From positions 149,001 through 213,000 of the forward strand of contig JAFFSR010000242.1 of assembly GCA_017163975.1 (NCBI GenBank): a stretch of DNA of 64,000 nucleotides, in the 5' to 3' direction. A model generated the notes under the pieces. The model did no database searches and had not been told where the DNA came from. It worked only from the letters and a program-made list of their open reading frames with translations. This document shows, piece after piece, positions 34,251-45,345 of the stretch; the first letter of the stretch is position 1, and each line of letters starts with the position of its first letter. The DNA comes from Anastatus disparis (lineage: Eukaryota > Arthropoda > Insecta > Hymenoptera > Eupelmidae). The translations under genes were made by a program, and so were the position numbers.

Positions 34251-35390
34251 ATCTATAAATATAATTATATATTAAACATTTATTATTAATATTATATTAT
34301 ATAATGTAATATTATTTAATTTATTATATAATATAATTTTTATCTAAACTCTAAATAAATATTTTTACTATTTCTATTAATATTAATTATTTATGTTACT
34401 TTATATAAAAATACCTCAACACTATTTTGTTCATTATATTTCAAAAAGAAGAGATATATATAATTATTATTAATTCATTATTTTTTTATTTTTATAAAAA
34501 AAGAAGAGATATATAGTGTTGAGGTTCGGCTTTCCACACCACCTTACATTTCAAACCTTTATCAATATAACTTATAAATATTTATTTTTTAAATCAATAT
34601 TAATTTTGAATAAATTTGTAAAATTTTTTTGTTAATATAATTATATAATATATGAAGTTTTAAAAAAGGTGTGTAACATAGAGGTACCTTGATGGCGCGT
34701 TAGATTTTTTGATTAGTGGAAACCCTCGCCAGTAGCCCTAAAACCACTTAGTCTTATAAAATATATTTTATTTTAAATATTTATAATATATTTAATTATA
34801 TGTAGTATAACTTAAAAATAGTGTTATTATTGTTATGATATTAATGATCATTAGTTTAAAATATATTGAAAATTTTGTTGATAATTTAGTATATTATTTG
34901 ATATATCGTAATGATTTTGAGTTTTATAAGATTTGTAGGATTATTTTGTTATAATTCCTTTTTTATATCTTTTTTCTCATTTTAAACATTTTATGAGATA
35001 TATCAAAAATTCATACTAAAATTTATAAATTTATTATGATATTGTAAATGAAATTATTACATGATCATTATATCATATTTTATTTAAAATTTAGTTATTT
35101 ATATAACAAATAAATAAATAAAATAATTTTAAATTATTTTATACTTACTTATACTATATTTACCTGTATAAAAGTTATGAATATGAATTTTTTATTTATT
35201 GTTGTTATTAGTTAAATTATTTATTTATTAAAATTTCGTTTTATAAATTTTAAATAATCATAACTTTTAAATATTTTAGTTAATTTTTAAATATTCTAAT
35301 TTTTTTTGTTTTTAATAATATTAATAATTTAAAAATTTTTTTTTAAATTTATTATTATATATTTAAATATTTATGATTTATTTTAATTTT

Positions 35391-35843
35391 TCATATTTTA
35401 TTAATAATGTTAGCTAATCTTAATAAATAATTAGAATAAATTTCATGACTTTGATTAAAGTAATATTCTGCTATTGGTTCGCTTATATTTATTTTATATT
35501 TTATAATTTCATTCGCATAATATTTATAATACTCTGGTACTTCATTCCAATTTTTAAATTCAAATTGTTCATTATTTTCCTCTATATACGAATCAATAAT
35601 ATTATTTAATTTAGAAATTATTGTATTGCTTATTGAACTATTATTATCTAGACTTTCTAAATAATATTCATATTCTTCTTGGAAATTTAAATGTTCTTCA
35701 ATTTGATCATTTAAATTTTCCATCAATTGTTGATCATTGACATTGTTAATTTCAACATAATGACCTTCTATTGGATCCCATTCAATCATTTGTTGATCAT
35801 TAACATTGTCAATTTCAACATCATTAATTGAATTCCATTCCAT
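35391..35843 (-). CDS. Asn/Glu-rich ORF of 150 residues inside the Helitron-like composite
   Basis: The frame is intact with ATG at 35843. Its N-terminal third contains three diverged repeats of the type EI(D/N)NVNDQQ(L/M). The rest is helical, acidic and rich in Asn, Tyr and Ile, reflecting the AT bias. No family is recognised. It lies about 160 bp downstream of the helicase remnant on the same strand. It could be a captured or accessory ORF of the element, or an open frame by chance in AT-rich DNA. Confidence 0.35.
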   Translation of the reverse strand: MEWNSINDVEIDNVNDQQMIEWDPIEGHYVEINNVNDQQLMENLNDQIEEHLNFQEEYEYYLESLDNNSSISNTIISKLNNIIDSYIEENNEQFEFKNWNEVPEYYKYYANEIIKYKINISEPIAEYYFNQSHEIYSNYLLRLANIINKI

Positions 35844-35999
35844 TATGTTTTTTTTATTTATATATTATTAAAAATTTTTAATGTTTATAATTAATATAAA
35901 TATAACCTGAAAAAAATAAAGTTTAATTAATAAAATAATTTATAAAAATTTATTTAAATAACATTAAATTTTTGTTAAATTATAATAAAATTATTTTTC

Positions 36000-36500
36000 T
36001 AATATTTCTTTCCAAACTATGTTAGGTATAATATCTTTGTTTTCCGATTCATTTTGAATATATATTTTATTTACATTTTTACAACGTGAAAGAGCAACAT
36101 ATAATTGCCCGTGAGAAAATAAAGGTTTTTTGATGAATATTCCTATATTTTCGAAACTTTGGCCTTGAGATTTATTAATTGTTATAGCAAAATATGAAAT
36201 TTTTTCATATAAAATATGGTGATGTGATATTTTTTAATGTAATCTGGTATAAAATCTTTATTTTCTCCAGTAATTTTTGTGCTTTATGTTTTTTGAATTT
36301 TAGTTATTTTTATCGCGTCATTACATAATCCATTTTATACTTAAATTTCGAATTAACATAATTATGGTATTTACTTTTAATTTCAGTCTTGGGTATCCTT
36401 CTCTATGTTATTTAACATTTCTATTGATGATTCAAATGATATTATATCCGTTTGATCTACACTTTGTATGTTATAGTAATGTATAATTTTTTGTTTCATT
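36000..36500 (-). pseudogene. PIF1-like (Helitron) helicase C-terminal remnant
   Basis: The minus-strand frame ending TAA near 36000 reads AITINKSQGQSFENIGIF, then FSHGQLYVALSRCKN: helicase motifs V and VI of the PIF1/Helitron family (INKSQGQ and the VALSR arginine finger). Further upstream a shifted frame near 36420-36500 reads YYNIQSVDQTDIISFES, like the Helitron region preceding the EFLN motif. Frameshifts and missing walls show it is dead. Confidence 0.7.
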
Positions 36501-37189
36501 CTTAATTTTTTAAAATTCTGTTTTTAAAATATTTACATCTTATTATGTGTACTCAAAATGACATATACTACATATAATTAAATATATTATAAATATTTAA
36601 AAAAAATATATTTTATAAGACTAAGTGGTTTTTAGGCTCCTCGAGGGTTTCCACTAATCAAAAAATCTAACGCGCCAATAACGGTACCGCTATATTATAC
36701 ACCTTTTTCTATTCAATAAATAAATATAAATAGTTATTAATCTTGAAAGTTATATAAATTTAAACATAAATATTAATATCAATTAATTTTAAAAGTTGTA
36801 TAAATCAATACTATTAAAGGTTTATAATGTAAGGTGGTGGGAATCTGAATCCTCAACACTATATGCTTATTTTTATTTTAATACAATAAAATATTTATAA
36901 TATGAATAAATTATTAAAAATCATTATGTTTTCAACAAATAATTAATTTATGTTAAATTAATTTAAATTTATATTTATTAATTTCAGATAAACTATGTAA
37001 AAAATGGTAATAAGATATCTTGAGCACATGTTTTTCATTTTAAATATTATAAATTGTAATTTTATGCAACTACTTGAGTTTTCAACAAAAAAAAATTAAA
37101 ATTTTTATATTTTTATGTAATATTATACATAAATAAAATATAATAAAAAATATAAAACTATATTATGGTATTTGATGGTTCTAAAAAGT

Positions 37190-37370
37190 TGTGGGGTTGT
37201 GTTATGGGGTTTGGGGTCTGTGGGGGTTAGTGGGGGTCTGTGGGGGGACCGGGGGACGTGGGGGGACGTGGGGGTAATGATCGATAAAATAACGTAAATT
37301 TACGTTATTTAATTAATAAAAATCATGTGGGGGCTGTGGGGGCGTGGGGGATGTGGGGGGGCAACGACTG
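37190..37370. repeat. G-rich tract on plus strand
   Basis: Runs of GGGGG(T/A)CGTGGGG and GGGGTCTGTGGGGGG recur, with many possible G4-forming groups, interrupted by AATAACGTAAATTTACGTTATT (a perfect palindrome near 37290-37315). Confidence 0.7.
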
Positions 37371-37841
37371 AATTTTGGTTCATATAACTATATAATATAG
37401 GTAGATATATATATATATATATATATATATTTATGTCCTCGAAGGCCGTGTTCGTGTCAGTATGTAAAGAGCATGCTAAATTTGTATTGGCATCCCATAT
37501 GTCTCAGACGCGCTTCTAGACTTATTGCAAGAATTATATGTCTTCCTGAGACATATTGAGACTCAATATGTCTCAGGAGAAATCAATATGGCATCACCGA
37601 TCCTACTATGTTTCGTTCAATATGTCAAAGAGCAATCATATTGAACGTAGGTTAGTGAAAAAAAAAATGACTCGCGCTTCGACAGCAGCTATACTCATTA
37701 CAAAATGTCAATCTAAGAAACAAAAGAAAAAATCAATAGAACTAAAATTTAATTTTAAAAGTATTGAAAAAAAGATTAATATTTTCAACTAATTAGTTAT
37801 ATTTCCTCATACGGCCTACTTTGGACATAAAATCATCTATG

Positions 37842-38008
37842 TCCTTTGGCCGTTTATTCAGGTGGAATCTGAATCTCGAACAATCTTTGCCGCTTGAGCA
37901 GAAATCTACCTCGGGCGCGCTTCGCGCGCCCTCGGCAATTTCAGCTCAAGCGACAAACATTGTCCTCGATTCATATTCCACCTGAATACGGCCAAAGGAC
38001 ATATATAA
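37842..38008. repeat. 167-bp palindrome with GC-rich core (cruciform candidate)
   Basis: ATGTCCTTTGGCCGTTTATTCAGGTGGAAT is mirrored by ATTCCACCTGAATACGGCCAAAGGACAT. An inner pair GCCGCTTGAGC/GCTCAAGCG surrounds the perfect core CGGGCGCGCTTCGCGCGCCC. Confidence 0.8.
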
Positions 38009-38584
38009 CTAATATATATTATTTTATATAAAATCGTTCAATTATTGTTAAAAATAAAATAATAAATATCCTTTTTTTTTAAGGAATAAAAATGAAAAAT
38101 AATAATTTGTTGTGTATTATTTAATCTAATTAAATATATAATTTTTCATATACATAAACATAAATACTTATATATATCTATACAAGATTAAATTCGTGAA
38201 TATGCATAAGTATTATTTGATATTATTATGAAAATTGTGATCATTTTAGTTTTGTTTTATCGTGTCTAAACTTTAGTTATACAAGTAGATTAAGTGTAAC
38301 CATTGTCACATCAATTCGCATGTAACTTACGTCACCACGTCTTTATTTCAAAAGATACGCAACCGTCAGTTACATTCAAATGCAAGTTGCACTAACTGGC
38401 TGATTGACGCGTAACATAAATACGGCGCAGCCTCGGTTACACCCCGAAAGATATGCAACCGACAGTTACATTCAAGTGAAAGTTGGACCAACTAGCTGAT
38501 TGGCGTGCAACATAAACACAGCGTAACCTGAGTTACACTTCCTAGGAAGCGCAACGGTGGTTACACGCGAAAATTGGTTACTTA

Positions 38585-39160
38585 TTGGGTTTGGAAATTT
38601 GCTTGCCAGCGCCACCTCGTGGCCCTTTGGTAAGCTGTGAGAGAAGGATTATATTGCGTACCCTATTTAATTTTGTGTATTTGTAAAATTTTTTTATGAA
38701 GTAAATAAATAAAAATGTAATTATTTGATTATGTTAAATATAACTTTATGACATATCGTTTTAAGGTAAATATATGCCCAGTGCATAATTTATTCGAAAT
38801 GATTCACAAAAGATGATTGTTTTGGTGTTCATTTTTCGATAGGTTATAGCTTCAGATACTGCTTTAGAATGGTTAAAAATGTAAACATTGTCAGCAAGAA
38901 AGAGCCGTCAAAATTTTTATAAACTTGACTGTTTCATTTATGTACACTATAACATGCGCGATTTTTTCTACAAAAATTCTCCATGTTTCCTTTTTCCTAT
39001 GCAAACTAATTTTTTTATCTTTTTTTATACTATTTAATTAAAAAATTACAAAATACTACAATTTTCGTATGTAACTAATGTAATTCTCGAACAGTATCCT
39101 TCTCTCACAGCTTATCAATTGGCCACGCGATGGCGCTGACAAGCAAATTTCCAAACCCAA
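38585..39160. mobile_element. 576-bp MITE, family M1 copy 2, nested in the L1 LTR
   Basis: It has the same termini as the copy at 28724-29289 but in opposite orientation, with TA outside both ends. The reference LTR near 61100-61115 (GGTTACTTATAATAGATAGTTAC on the LTR strand) shows the site without the element. Confidence 0.9.
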
Positions 39161-39517
39161 TAGCAGGTAGTTACACACGTAGTATATTTATCGATACAAT
39201 CTTACATCTCTATTGAAGTGCAACAGCCTATCACGCGCGTATATAGGTTACATTCAAACTTTTAGTATAAAGGTAAACCTATATAACAAGAAACTTAAAT
39301 TCTAATCGATATAAAAATTAAATTAAAAATTTATAATAAATAAAAATTGAAGAAAATCACTAAAGGAAATTATACTTGTGCGTATTCTAACGAATTAATA
39401 ATAAAATTATAAGTCAGCAAGAGACAAGGTAAGTCCTGAGACGGTAGATTGGTTCCTAACGAAAATAAATAATTTTTGTTTAAGAACTCAATGCCCGAAT
39501 CCAGTTCGGTCATAACA

Positions 39518-40525
39518 GACCTATTAGGGAAACCACTATAAAAAACACGCCTTTTTACTTATCTCTTTGGTGGTGTGGAAAAAGTAAAAAAAATATTTTA
39601 TATAGAAATAAACATCATAAGATAATATATCAGAAAAAAAACGTGAAATTGATCCTGGAAAAATTGATTCTTGGGAAGAAAAGTTAAAATAAAATAACTT
39701 AAGTACAAGAAAGAAATAATAACATCCCTAGTAGAAATATATTTGTTATAAGCTCTTGATATGTTAGGTCCTGGCTTTCACCAGGACTAAATAAAAATGG
39801 ATAATTTGAAAGTAAGTATATTGGAAATATATATATATATATATATATTCAATTTTATTAAGCCTTCAATAGTTAAATAAAAGTTAAACAATATATTTTT
39901 AAAGAGTATATAAAATCTAGTGGTAGAAAAGCTCTACCAATATTTGATTGAATGAAATCGCTCACACTATTGAAAATTACTAAAGGATATTCTTACCTTG
40001 TAGTACTTCTTAAGTAGATTAGTGCTGGATACAGGCAGACAAATGAATAGACACAATAAGAAAGATACTCGAGTTTATTAATATATTTTATAATTTGATA
40101 ATAATTTATTTTATACGCGTATATTTTGACAATAATATAAAATTCACAATTGTTACTACAGTATAATACGGGCAGTGTAAACGTGTTACCAAAAGAAAAC
40201 CCGGGGAAAAAATGCCTCCTGCGTCAGTCTCAATTTGGTTTTTATAGTCAAATTTGATCATAAGATTTTGTCTGTTACATCACCTTTTCGTTATACATTT
40301 GCTAAATTGTGTGCCTTACATTTACAGTTTGTTTCAAAATTTTGAAATACATGTTCTGGTTTCTTCGTTTTGAACTACTTAAATTTATGATTTTGCTAAC
40401 TAAACAGTGTCCTGATTGTTCAATAACTAAAGAATTTGATCAATGAAAAAATACGTTTTGCGACGTGACAGATAAATGTTAATTTATGTTAATAAATATA
40501 GAAATTCGGACATTCAATTTTGATA
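39518..40525. other. Unassigned spacer with LTR-like fragments
   Basis: No ORF was recognised. It contains the word GGTGGTGTGGAAA (also at about 33990, and as its complement at 34530), a short (AT)n at about 39830-39848, and sequence such as AGTGCTGGATACAGG that may belong to another decayed retroelement. Confidence 0.35.
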
Positions 40526-40966
40526 TATGGGTGATTCTATTCTAACGGGTAATCACATGAAATCGTTTAATAAACTATCAATACAAGATTCAAATATTAT
40601 TAACCACAAATTTTTCATATACTTTTAGCTTGTAACTTTATGATCCGTTGACTTTTTAATCGCTAATTTCAATGTAGCTTTTGTAGGGACCCTTAGAAAG
40701 TATAAAAAGTAATCTCCCCTGTCTGTAATCATATATAAAATTTTTTTTAAACGTTGTAGAGATACAGGATAGATGAATTAATACTTCTGAAAGATCAAAA
40801 AATATTTTTTTCCATCTGTACATACATTTCAGCAGAATGGTTGAAAAAAAAATATTTTCTTCGACCCTCTGTTATTATAAAAAAAATGTATATTTTTTCA
40901 TAGATAAAAAGCAATAATAATAAAAAATGTTATATTTGAATCTTATGAAAATATAAGCTATTCCTA

Positions 40967-41201
40967 CACTAAGAAAAATTTTCTTGTAAAAATTACAATG
41001 GAGAATGGTGGCGATGGCACAGGCTGCCATTATAGCTAAAAATTACTATGCTACATAGTAAAATTTACTAGAAATATAATAAAAATTCCTATGTTTCTTG
41101 TACTTTTTACTATGTAACACAGTAATTTTTCGCTATAATGACGGCCTGTGCGCTCGCTACCATTCTCCCTTGTAATTTTTACGAGAAAATTTTTCTCAGT
41201 G
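40967..41201. mobile_element. 235-bp MITE nested in the 2-kb DNA element (TA target duplication)
   Basis: CACTAAGAAAAATTTTCTTG and GAGAAAATTTTTCTCAGTG are the ends. Copy 1 of the host element reads ATTCCTATCACAT uninterrupted, so the target TA is directly verified. Confidence 0.92.
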
Positions 41202-41996
41202 TATCACATGGAAATATTGTTATCATATGTTTATTTCGCAAAAAAATTGCTTTGTTGATCATAGAATACATTTTTGTTTACGTGTAAACATCATTTCACT
41301 TATGAAAGCTAAGTTACCTTTTCTACGATAATTTCCCTGGCTCTAAACATTTAACTGTCACAGATGATATAAGCGCATATTCAAATACGTAATAGACGTT
41401 TAAGAAAGTAGTAATATTCAACTAAAAAAGTTTGTATAGCAGTGAATGTTGGAGACCGTTTACTCGTTAATAATTTCATTCAAATTATCAGGTAATCTTC
41501 CCTGGCATATAATTCCCCTGCCTTTTTTGAGATGCACTCACAAAATTCTAATTAAATAATAAAATCAACAATTTTATTCATGAATTTCATACCATGAAGT
41601 GTTAAATTATTTGTACACTTGAAATTTAATACATATTATACTGCTTATAATTTTTATATATTCAAAATTGAATATATATATATATATATATATTTGTGGA
41701 GAATTTCCGAGTAAGCACATTCTCAAATCTTTTTGTAAACAATCACTGTAGTCATATTTACATACTTCACTATATACTACGTATATACTACAAATAAATA
41801 AAGCGAAATCAAAGGTTACATCGTAGTATTCAGAAAATAAAAATATCAGTTTGTCATTAGCCTTGATGAAGAGTTTGTCGTTGATATCAAAGTAAGTATA
41901 TAATTATTTGAATTTAAATGAAAGTCTTTGAAAAATCTGAATTGGAAAATCTATAAATTGATAATGTATTATTTTAGATTGTATATTGATAATAAA

Positions 41997-42152
41997 ATGG
42001 TTTCTACACGTGGACGTGGCGAACTTCCTACTAATCCTTTATCATCAAGTATACTTAACTCCACTCCCAAACACAAAAATAATGTTATTGTACATTTTGA
42101 AAAAGCAAACTTTCTCAAGTATGGATATATTTGTTCTTTAACTTTCTTCTAA
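41997..42152 (+). CDS. 51-residue ORF inside the 2-kb DNA element, copy 2
   Basis: It starts MVSTRGRGELPTNPL and ends LTFF. It is the counterpart of 13654-13809, differing by a few substitutions (for example Arg for Cys at residue 7). Function unknown. Confidence 0.3.
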   Translation: MVSTRGRGELPTNPLSSSILNSTPKHKNNVIVHFEKANFLKYGYICSLTFF

Positions 42153-42840
42153 TAATGTTTAAAAATACATATTTTTGCTGTAACTCGTCGTTTTTTATTT
42201 TCAAAAATTCATCCATATATGGTAATAGCTAATTCTAAAGTATTTCAGATAGTTTAGAATGTTTGTTCGACATAAATATTATTAGAAAATAATATATCAA
42301 GTGATGGTAATAAAAAAAGTAATTCTCCTGGAATAAAAGTAATTCCTCTGTATCAGTATATTTTTTATCCATCAGTTTTTCTGTGAGTAACCTATGGACA
42401 GCTTGGCTACTTTGGGATATTGTTCTATTAGATATAACCATAAAAAAACCTGAGTAAAATTTTTAAAATGAACACCTTTATTTTCTATTATTTCAAAATT
42501 TGAATTTGACCCGTTCGAATAGAATCACCCATATATGAACAGATATTGACATTTTTTAACATATTTTAAAATAATTTTCAGCAAATAAACTTATTTTTTT
42601 TGAGGATCTCAATTGTTTTTTTCGTTTTTAACTACTTTATAAAATAATTTTAACTTAAAAAAAGGCCATTAGAAGTAATGCTTCCGCCCTAAGGTTTGAT
42701 CATGAAGGTTAAATATGAAATTTATTCCACCAGTTATTTTAAAGACAAACCATTACTTTATTTATAACATAGTACAAAACAAAAAATATAACGCTAATAA
42801 TACTCAAAAAAATTATTTATGGATCAATTTACGATTATTT

Positions 42841-43097
42841 TTAATCAATCGGAACTTCATTTTCATTTTCACCATCAACAGGATTATTTTTATTACTATC
42901 TTTCAAATCTTTCAAAGCTGCATCTATTTTCTCTTTCATAGCTAATACTGATCTAGCTCCAACGATTGATTTATGGTAATATATATTGTGTTTATAAATA
43001 TTTCTTCACTTATAATGTGGTTGGGCAATTTCCAGTGAAATTTTAAAAATTTATAGAATTCATCTTCTACAACTTCATTTTTTTGGGTGATAAAGGT
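42841..43097 (-). other. Possible host exon material left of the Polinton
   Basis: A minus frame within 43003-42841 reads KSIVGARSVLAMKEKIDAAL and ends NENEVPID followed by TAA, with an AG just upstream. Nearer the insertion another frame reads EDEFYKFLKFHWKLPN. The two frames do not join without splicing, and the frame entering from the right flank stops at 43067. This may be the 3' end of the gene whose exon abuts the Polinton at 58949. Confidence 0.3.
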
Positions 43098-43225
43098 AGT
43101 AGTATAGGTACCACTATGGAGCGTCACAACAAACCCCCACTCCCCACCCTCCCCGGAGGTGAATGACCTCTGATTGGTATCAGGAGTTGAGTGAGTCATT
43201 ATGACGTCACGTGGATATATATACA
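43098..43225. repeat. Left terminal inverted repeat of the Polinton
   Basis: It matches the reverse complement of about 58822-58948. The first 45 bp differ at one position (AGG against AGA). Further in, GAGGTGAATGACCTC is a perfect internal palindrome common to both ends. Confidence 0.93.
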
Positions 43226-43565
43226 TATAATTTAATCTAGAGATGACAAACTTTTTCAATAATATTTATAAAAAATTTATTAATAAAATTTTATTAAACT
43301 ATTCAAATTAATCAAGAAAAAATTAGAATTAATTTAATTGAACAATAAAATATTTTGCAAATTTAAAAAAAAACGACTTTATTAGGATGAGGTGCAATAT
43401 TGGTCAAGAAAGAAGAAGATGGTGAGTATACTTTATATTTTTTCGTTTATTGTTTTATAAAATATATAGTGGATACAATTATAGTATATGTATAGTGAAC
43501 AAAACTTATTTTATAAGTATAGTGTAAAATATTATTTTATAAATATAGTGAATATACGCTTATAA

Positions 43566-44315
43566 TTATTTTACAACTACAAGATAATTTAACGCAGCTA
43601 CAATTGAATCAACATGAAGCGCTGTGATTTCGTGAAATACACGAATAATTTCGGTTTTAAAAATACAATTTTCAGGTTCTTTTATTTTATTTTCCACACT
43701 TGTAATTAACGACGCAATTATATCATCATCACACTCTAGTACAGCTCGTTTCACAAAGCCCGCACAATATTCATCTATTTGAGATCCATATCGAACACCG
43801 CACAATTTTTCTACAAGATCAACAATCTCTCCTGCACACATACTAATACCTTTAACAAGCGTGGTTAAATATTTAATCCTATCATCTACGCAGGATGCAA
43901 CGCCTTGTAAATACTCGAAAGTCACCTTTTTCATAACAATGCTTTGTCGATACCTTTTGACCAGACCAGAAGTAGGGGTGAAATTTTCTTCAATTTCAAT
44001 GGCTCTATCAGTATGGCTTCTAGTATACCTTAGAATTCAACCAGTTCCGTACACTTTTTGCTCCATCAAATCATCAGCATTACCATCAAAATATTTTTCA
44101 GTATCACCAAACGTAAGCTTAAACTTGTTCCACGTAGCTGTAGTGAAAGCTATTCCTTGAAAATCGTGTGAGAGTAAACGTACCATTGGATAAAATTCGC
44201 CATCTCGTAGTTTATTATATTCAAGACCAACTAAAATTTTTTTCGTAAATGACTTGTTCAAACCGTAGAAAGAATTAAAGATGGGCTGTGTAAAGTTCTT
44301 CTTCTGATGCGCCAT
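43566..44315 (-). pseudogene. Polinton protein of unknown function, split by one TGA
   Basis: Two open stretches (44315-44037 and 44036-43566) are in the same frame and separated only by TGA at 44039-44037, giving about 249 codons. The first part begins MAHQKKNFTQPIFNSFYG; the second is helical and Cys-containing. I do not recognise it. It is the last gene on the coding strand, downstream of the protease array, a position where Polintons often carry variable accessory genes. Internal ATG at 43934 could also start a shorter 122-residue protein. Confidence 0.55.
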
Positions 44316-44439
44316 TTTTTCCCTTTTTTCCTAATAGCTTTCTACGATACGAACGTCGACTGAATGACTGTCATCTTGATGAATATAATCTCGTTATATA
44401 AAGGCTTAACGCAAGAGACAGTGGAGGGGATAAGGTGAT

Positions 44440-44830
44440 GACTAAGAAAATACACTCTCGCTACTTCTTTGTAACGAACGTGCTTTTACGGCAAGAAAGT
44501 AACAATGATCCCCAGAAAAGCTATCGTCAGCATTATTAATGAACACGTGTCTTGCAGCTCCAGTATTATTTTCTACCGAATCAGCAAAAAAAATTGTTAT
44601 TGAATTCCTCGAACTCTGACCTCATTATTTCTTTGGTGAGCGTTACTTTACGAGAAGAAAGTAACAATCATTCCTAGAAAAGTTATCGTCAACATGTCTG
44701 ATCGACACGTGGCTTGCAGCTGCAGTATTGTTTTCTAAGAAACCAACAATAGAATTATTAAATTCCACGAACACTGATCTCACTATATTCTTGGTAACGA
44801 ACATGACTTTGTGACAAGAAAGTATCAGGT
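44440..44830 (-). repeat. Two decayed tandem copies of the protease C-terminal segment
   Basis: The end of the protease gene (about 45000-44830) is repeated at about 44820-44643 and again at about 44640-44450. Each unit keeps a Phe-rich start, an acidic Asn-rich stretch, a His-Val block and (A/V)DD(N/S)FSxxxC. The last unit has a frameshift relative to its start. The unit is about 180-190 bp. Confidence 0.65.
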
Positions 44831-45345
44831 TACAATAACGACAGCTTACCAAAACACTTTTGAAAACATCTTATCATACAACAACCATTTCCAGAAAAGT
44901 TGTCGTCAGCATGTTTGAACGGTACATAATTTCTGGCTACAGCATCGTTTTTTACTAAATCAGTAGAAAAATTTTTAAGAAATTTCTCGAAACTCAATCC
45001 GGATGTCATGTAATCCAAGAACATAATACAAAATTGGCCGCACACATCAGATGTTTCACTCTGTAATTGTACCGTATTCCAACGGAATCTATTACAATTA
45101 CGACGTAGACGGTTAATATAATCTGGTATCAAAGGCGGCATTCCATAACTATCAAAATACCAAGGTGTACCACTACGGTTAACATACATACACACCCAAT
45201 GCGTTCCGGGTTTTGTATGGCCATCAGTGTTCACTACAATTGCTGTCGGTTTCGTCCACACCTTCGGAATTTGATCTGCTGGGTACACTCCTACAGAGTG
45301 GGACGGTATAACCTTCAAAATTTCCATTATCTCCAGGCTGTTCAT
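44830..45345 (-). CDS. Adenain-like cysteine protease (virion maturation)
   Basis: Polinton proteases of the adenovirus C5/Ulp1 fold cleave capsid precursors. The ORF is open from ATG at 45387, but the ATG at 45345 (MNSLEIMEIL) is the more likely start. Catalytic pattern, numbered from 45387: His63 in GTHWVCMYV, Asp79 in YFDSYG, Gln108-region, and Cys116 in CGQFCIMFLDY. The length of about 170-185 fits. The C-terminal tail (DDNFSGNGCC) is the unit that has been tandemly multiplied downstream. The upstream gene's readthrough frame overlaps its start. Confidence 0.9.
   Translation of the reverse strand: MNSLEIMEILKVIPSHSVGVYPADQIPKVWTKPTAIVVNTDGHTKPGTHWVCMYVNRSGTPWYFDSYGMPPLIPDYINRLRRNCNRFRWNTVQLQSETSDVCGQFCIMFLDYMTSGLSFEKFLKNFSTDLVKNDAVARNYVPFKHADDNFSGNGCCMIRCFQKCFGKLSLL

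Larger units (their letters stand above)
34515..36865. mobile_element. 2.35-kb composite with 300-bp inverted arms around Helitron-like coding remnants
   Basis: The left arm 34515-34812 (GTGTTGAGG, CCACACCACCTTACAT, GGCGCGTTAGATTTTTTGAT, ACCACTTAGTCTTATAAAAT) is mirrored at about 36557-36865. Between the arms lie an acidic ORF (35391-35843) and a PIF1-type helicase C-terminus (36000-36210). Helitrons normally lack long inverted repeats, so this is probably an inverted pair or a capture. Confidence 0.6.
31221..39517 (+). mobile_element. One long terminal repeat expanded by nested insertions (LTR family L1, copy 1)
   Basis: It starts TGTTAAATAATAAGTTTATC and ends GTTCGGTCATAACA (TG...CA). The uninterrupted copy at 60762-62249 (minus) is 1488 bp. 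The homologous pieces here are 31221-31255, 31561-31677, 32865 to about 33180, about 38010-38584 and 39161-39517. Between them sit a 305-bp MITE, a 1187-bp element, a block of about 4.8 kb and the M1 MITE. Comparing the two LTRs reveals each insertion. The right piece keeps repeated TGTAACCxxxGTTACA-type words (GTTACATTCAA, GCTGATTGxxGxGTAACATAAA). Confidence 0.8.
40528..42531 (+). mobile_element. 2.0-kb DNA transposon derivative, copy 2 (TA target duplication)
   Basis: It is nearly identical to 12433-14187 in the same orientation, with identical termini flanked by TA. It is longer because of a 235-bp MITE at 40967-41201. It carries the same 51-codon ORF (41997-42152) and the same recurring CCCTG motif. 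Confidence 0.85.

Noticed and set aside
42942..43259. 105-codon minus ORF crossing the left end of the Polinton
   Set aside because: It runs through the terminal inverted repeat and the target duplication, so it is a chance junction frame rather than a gene.
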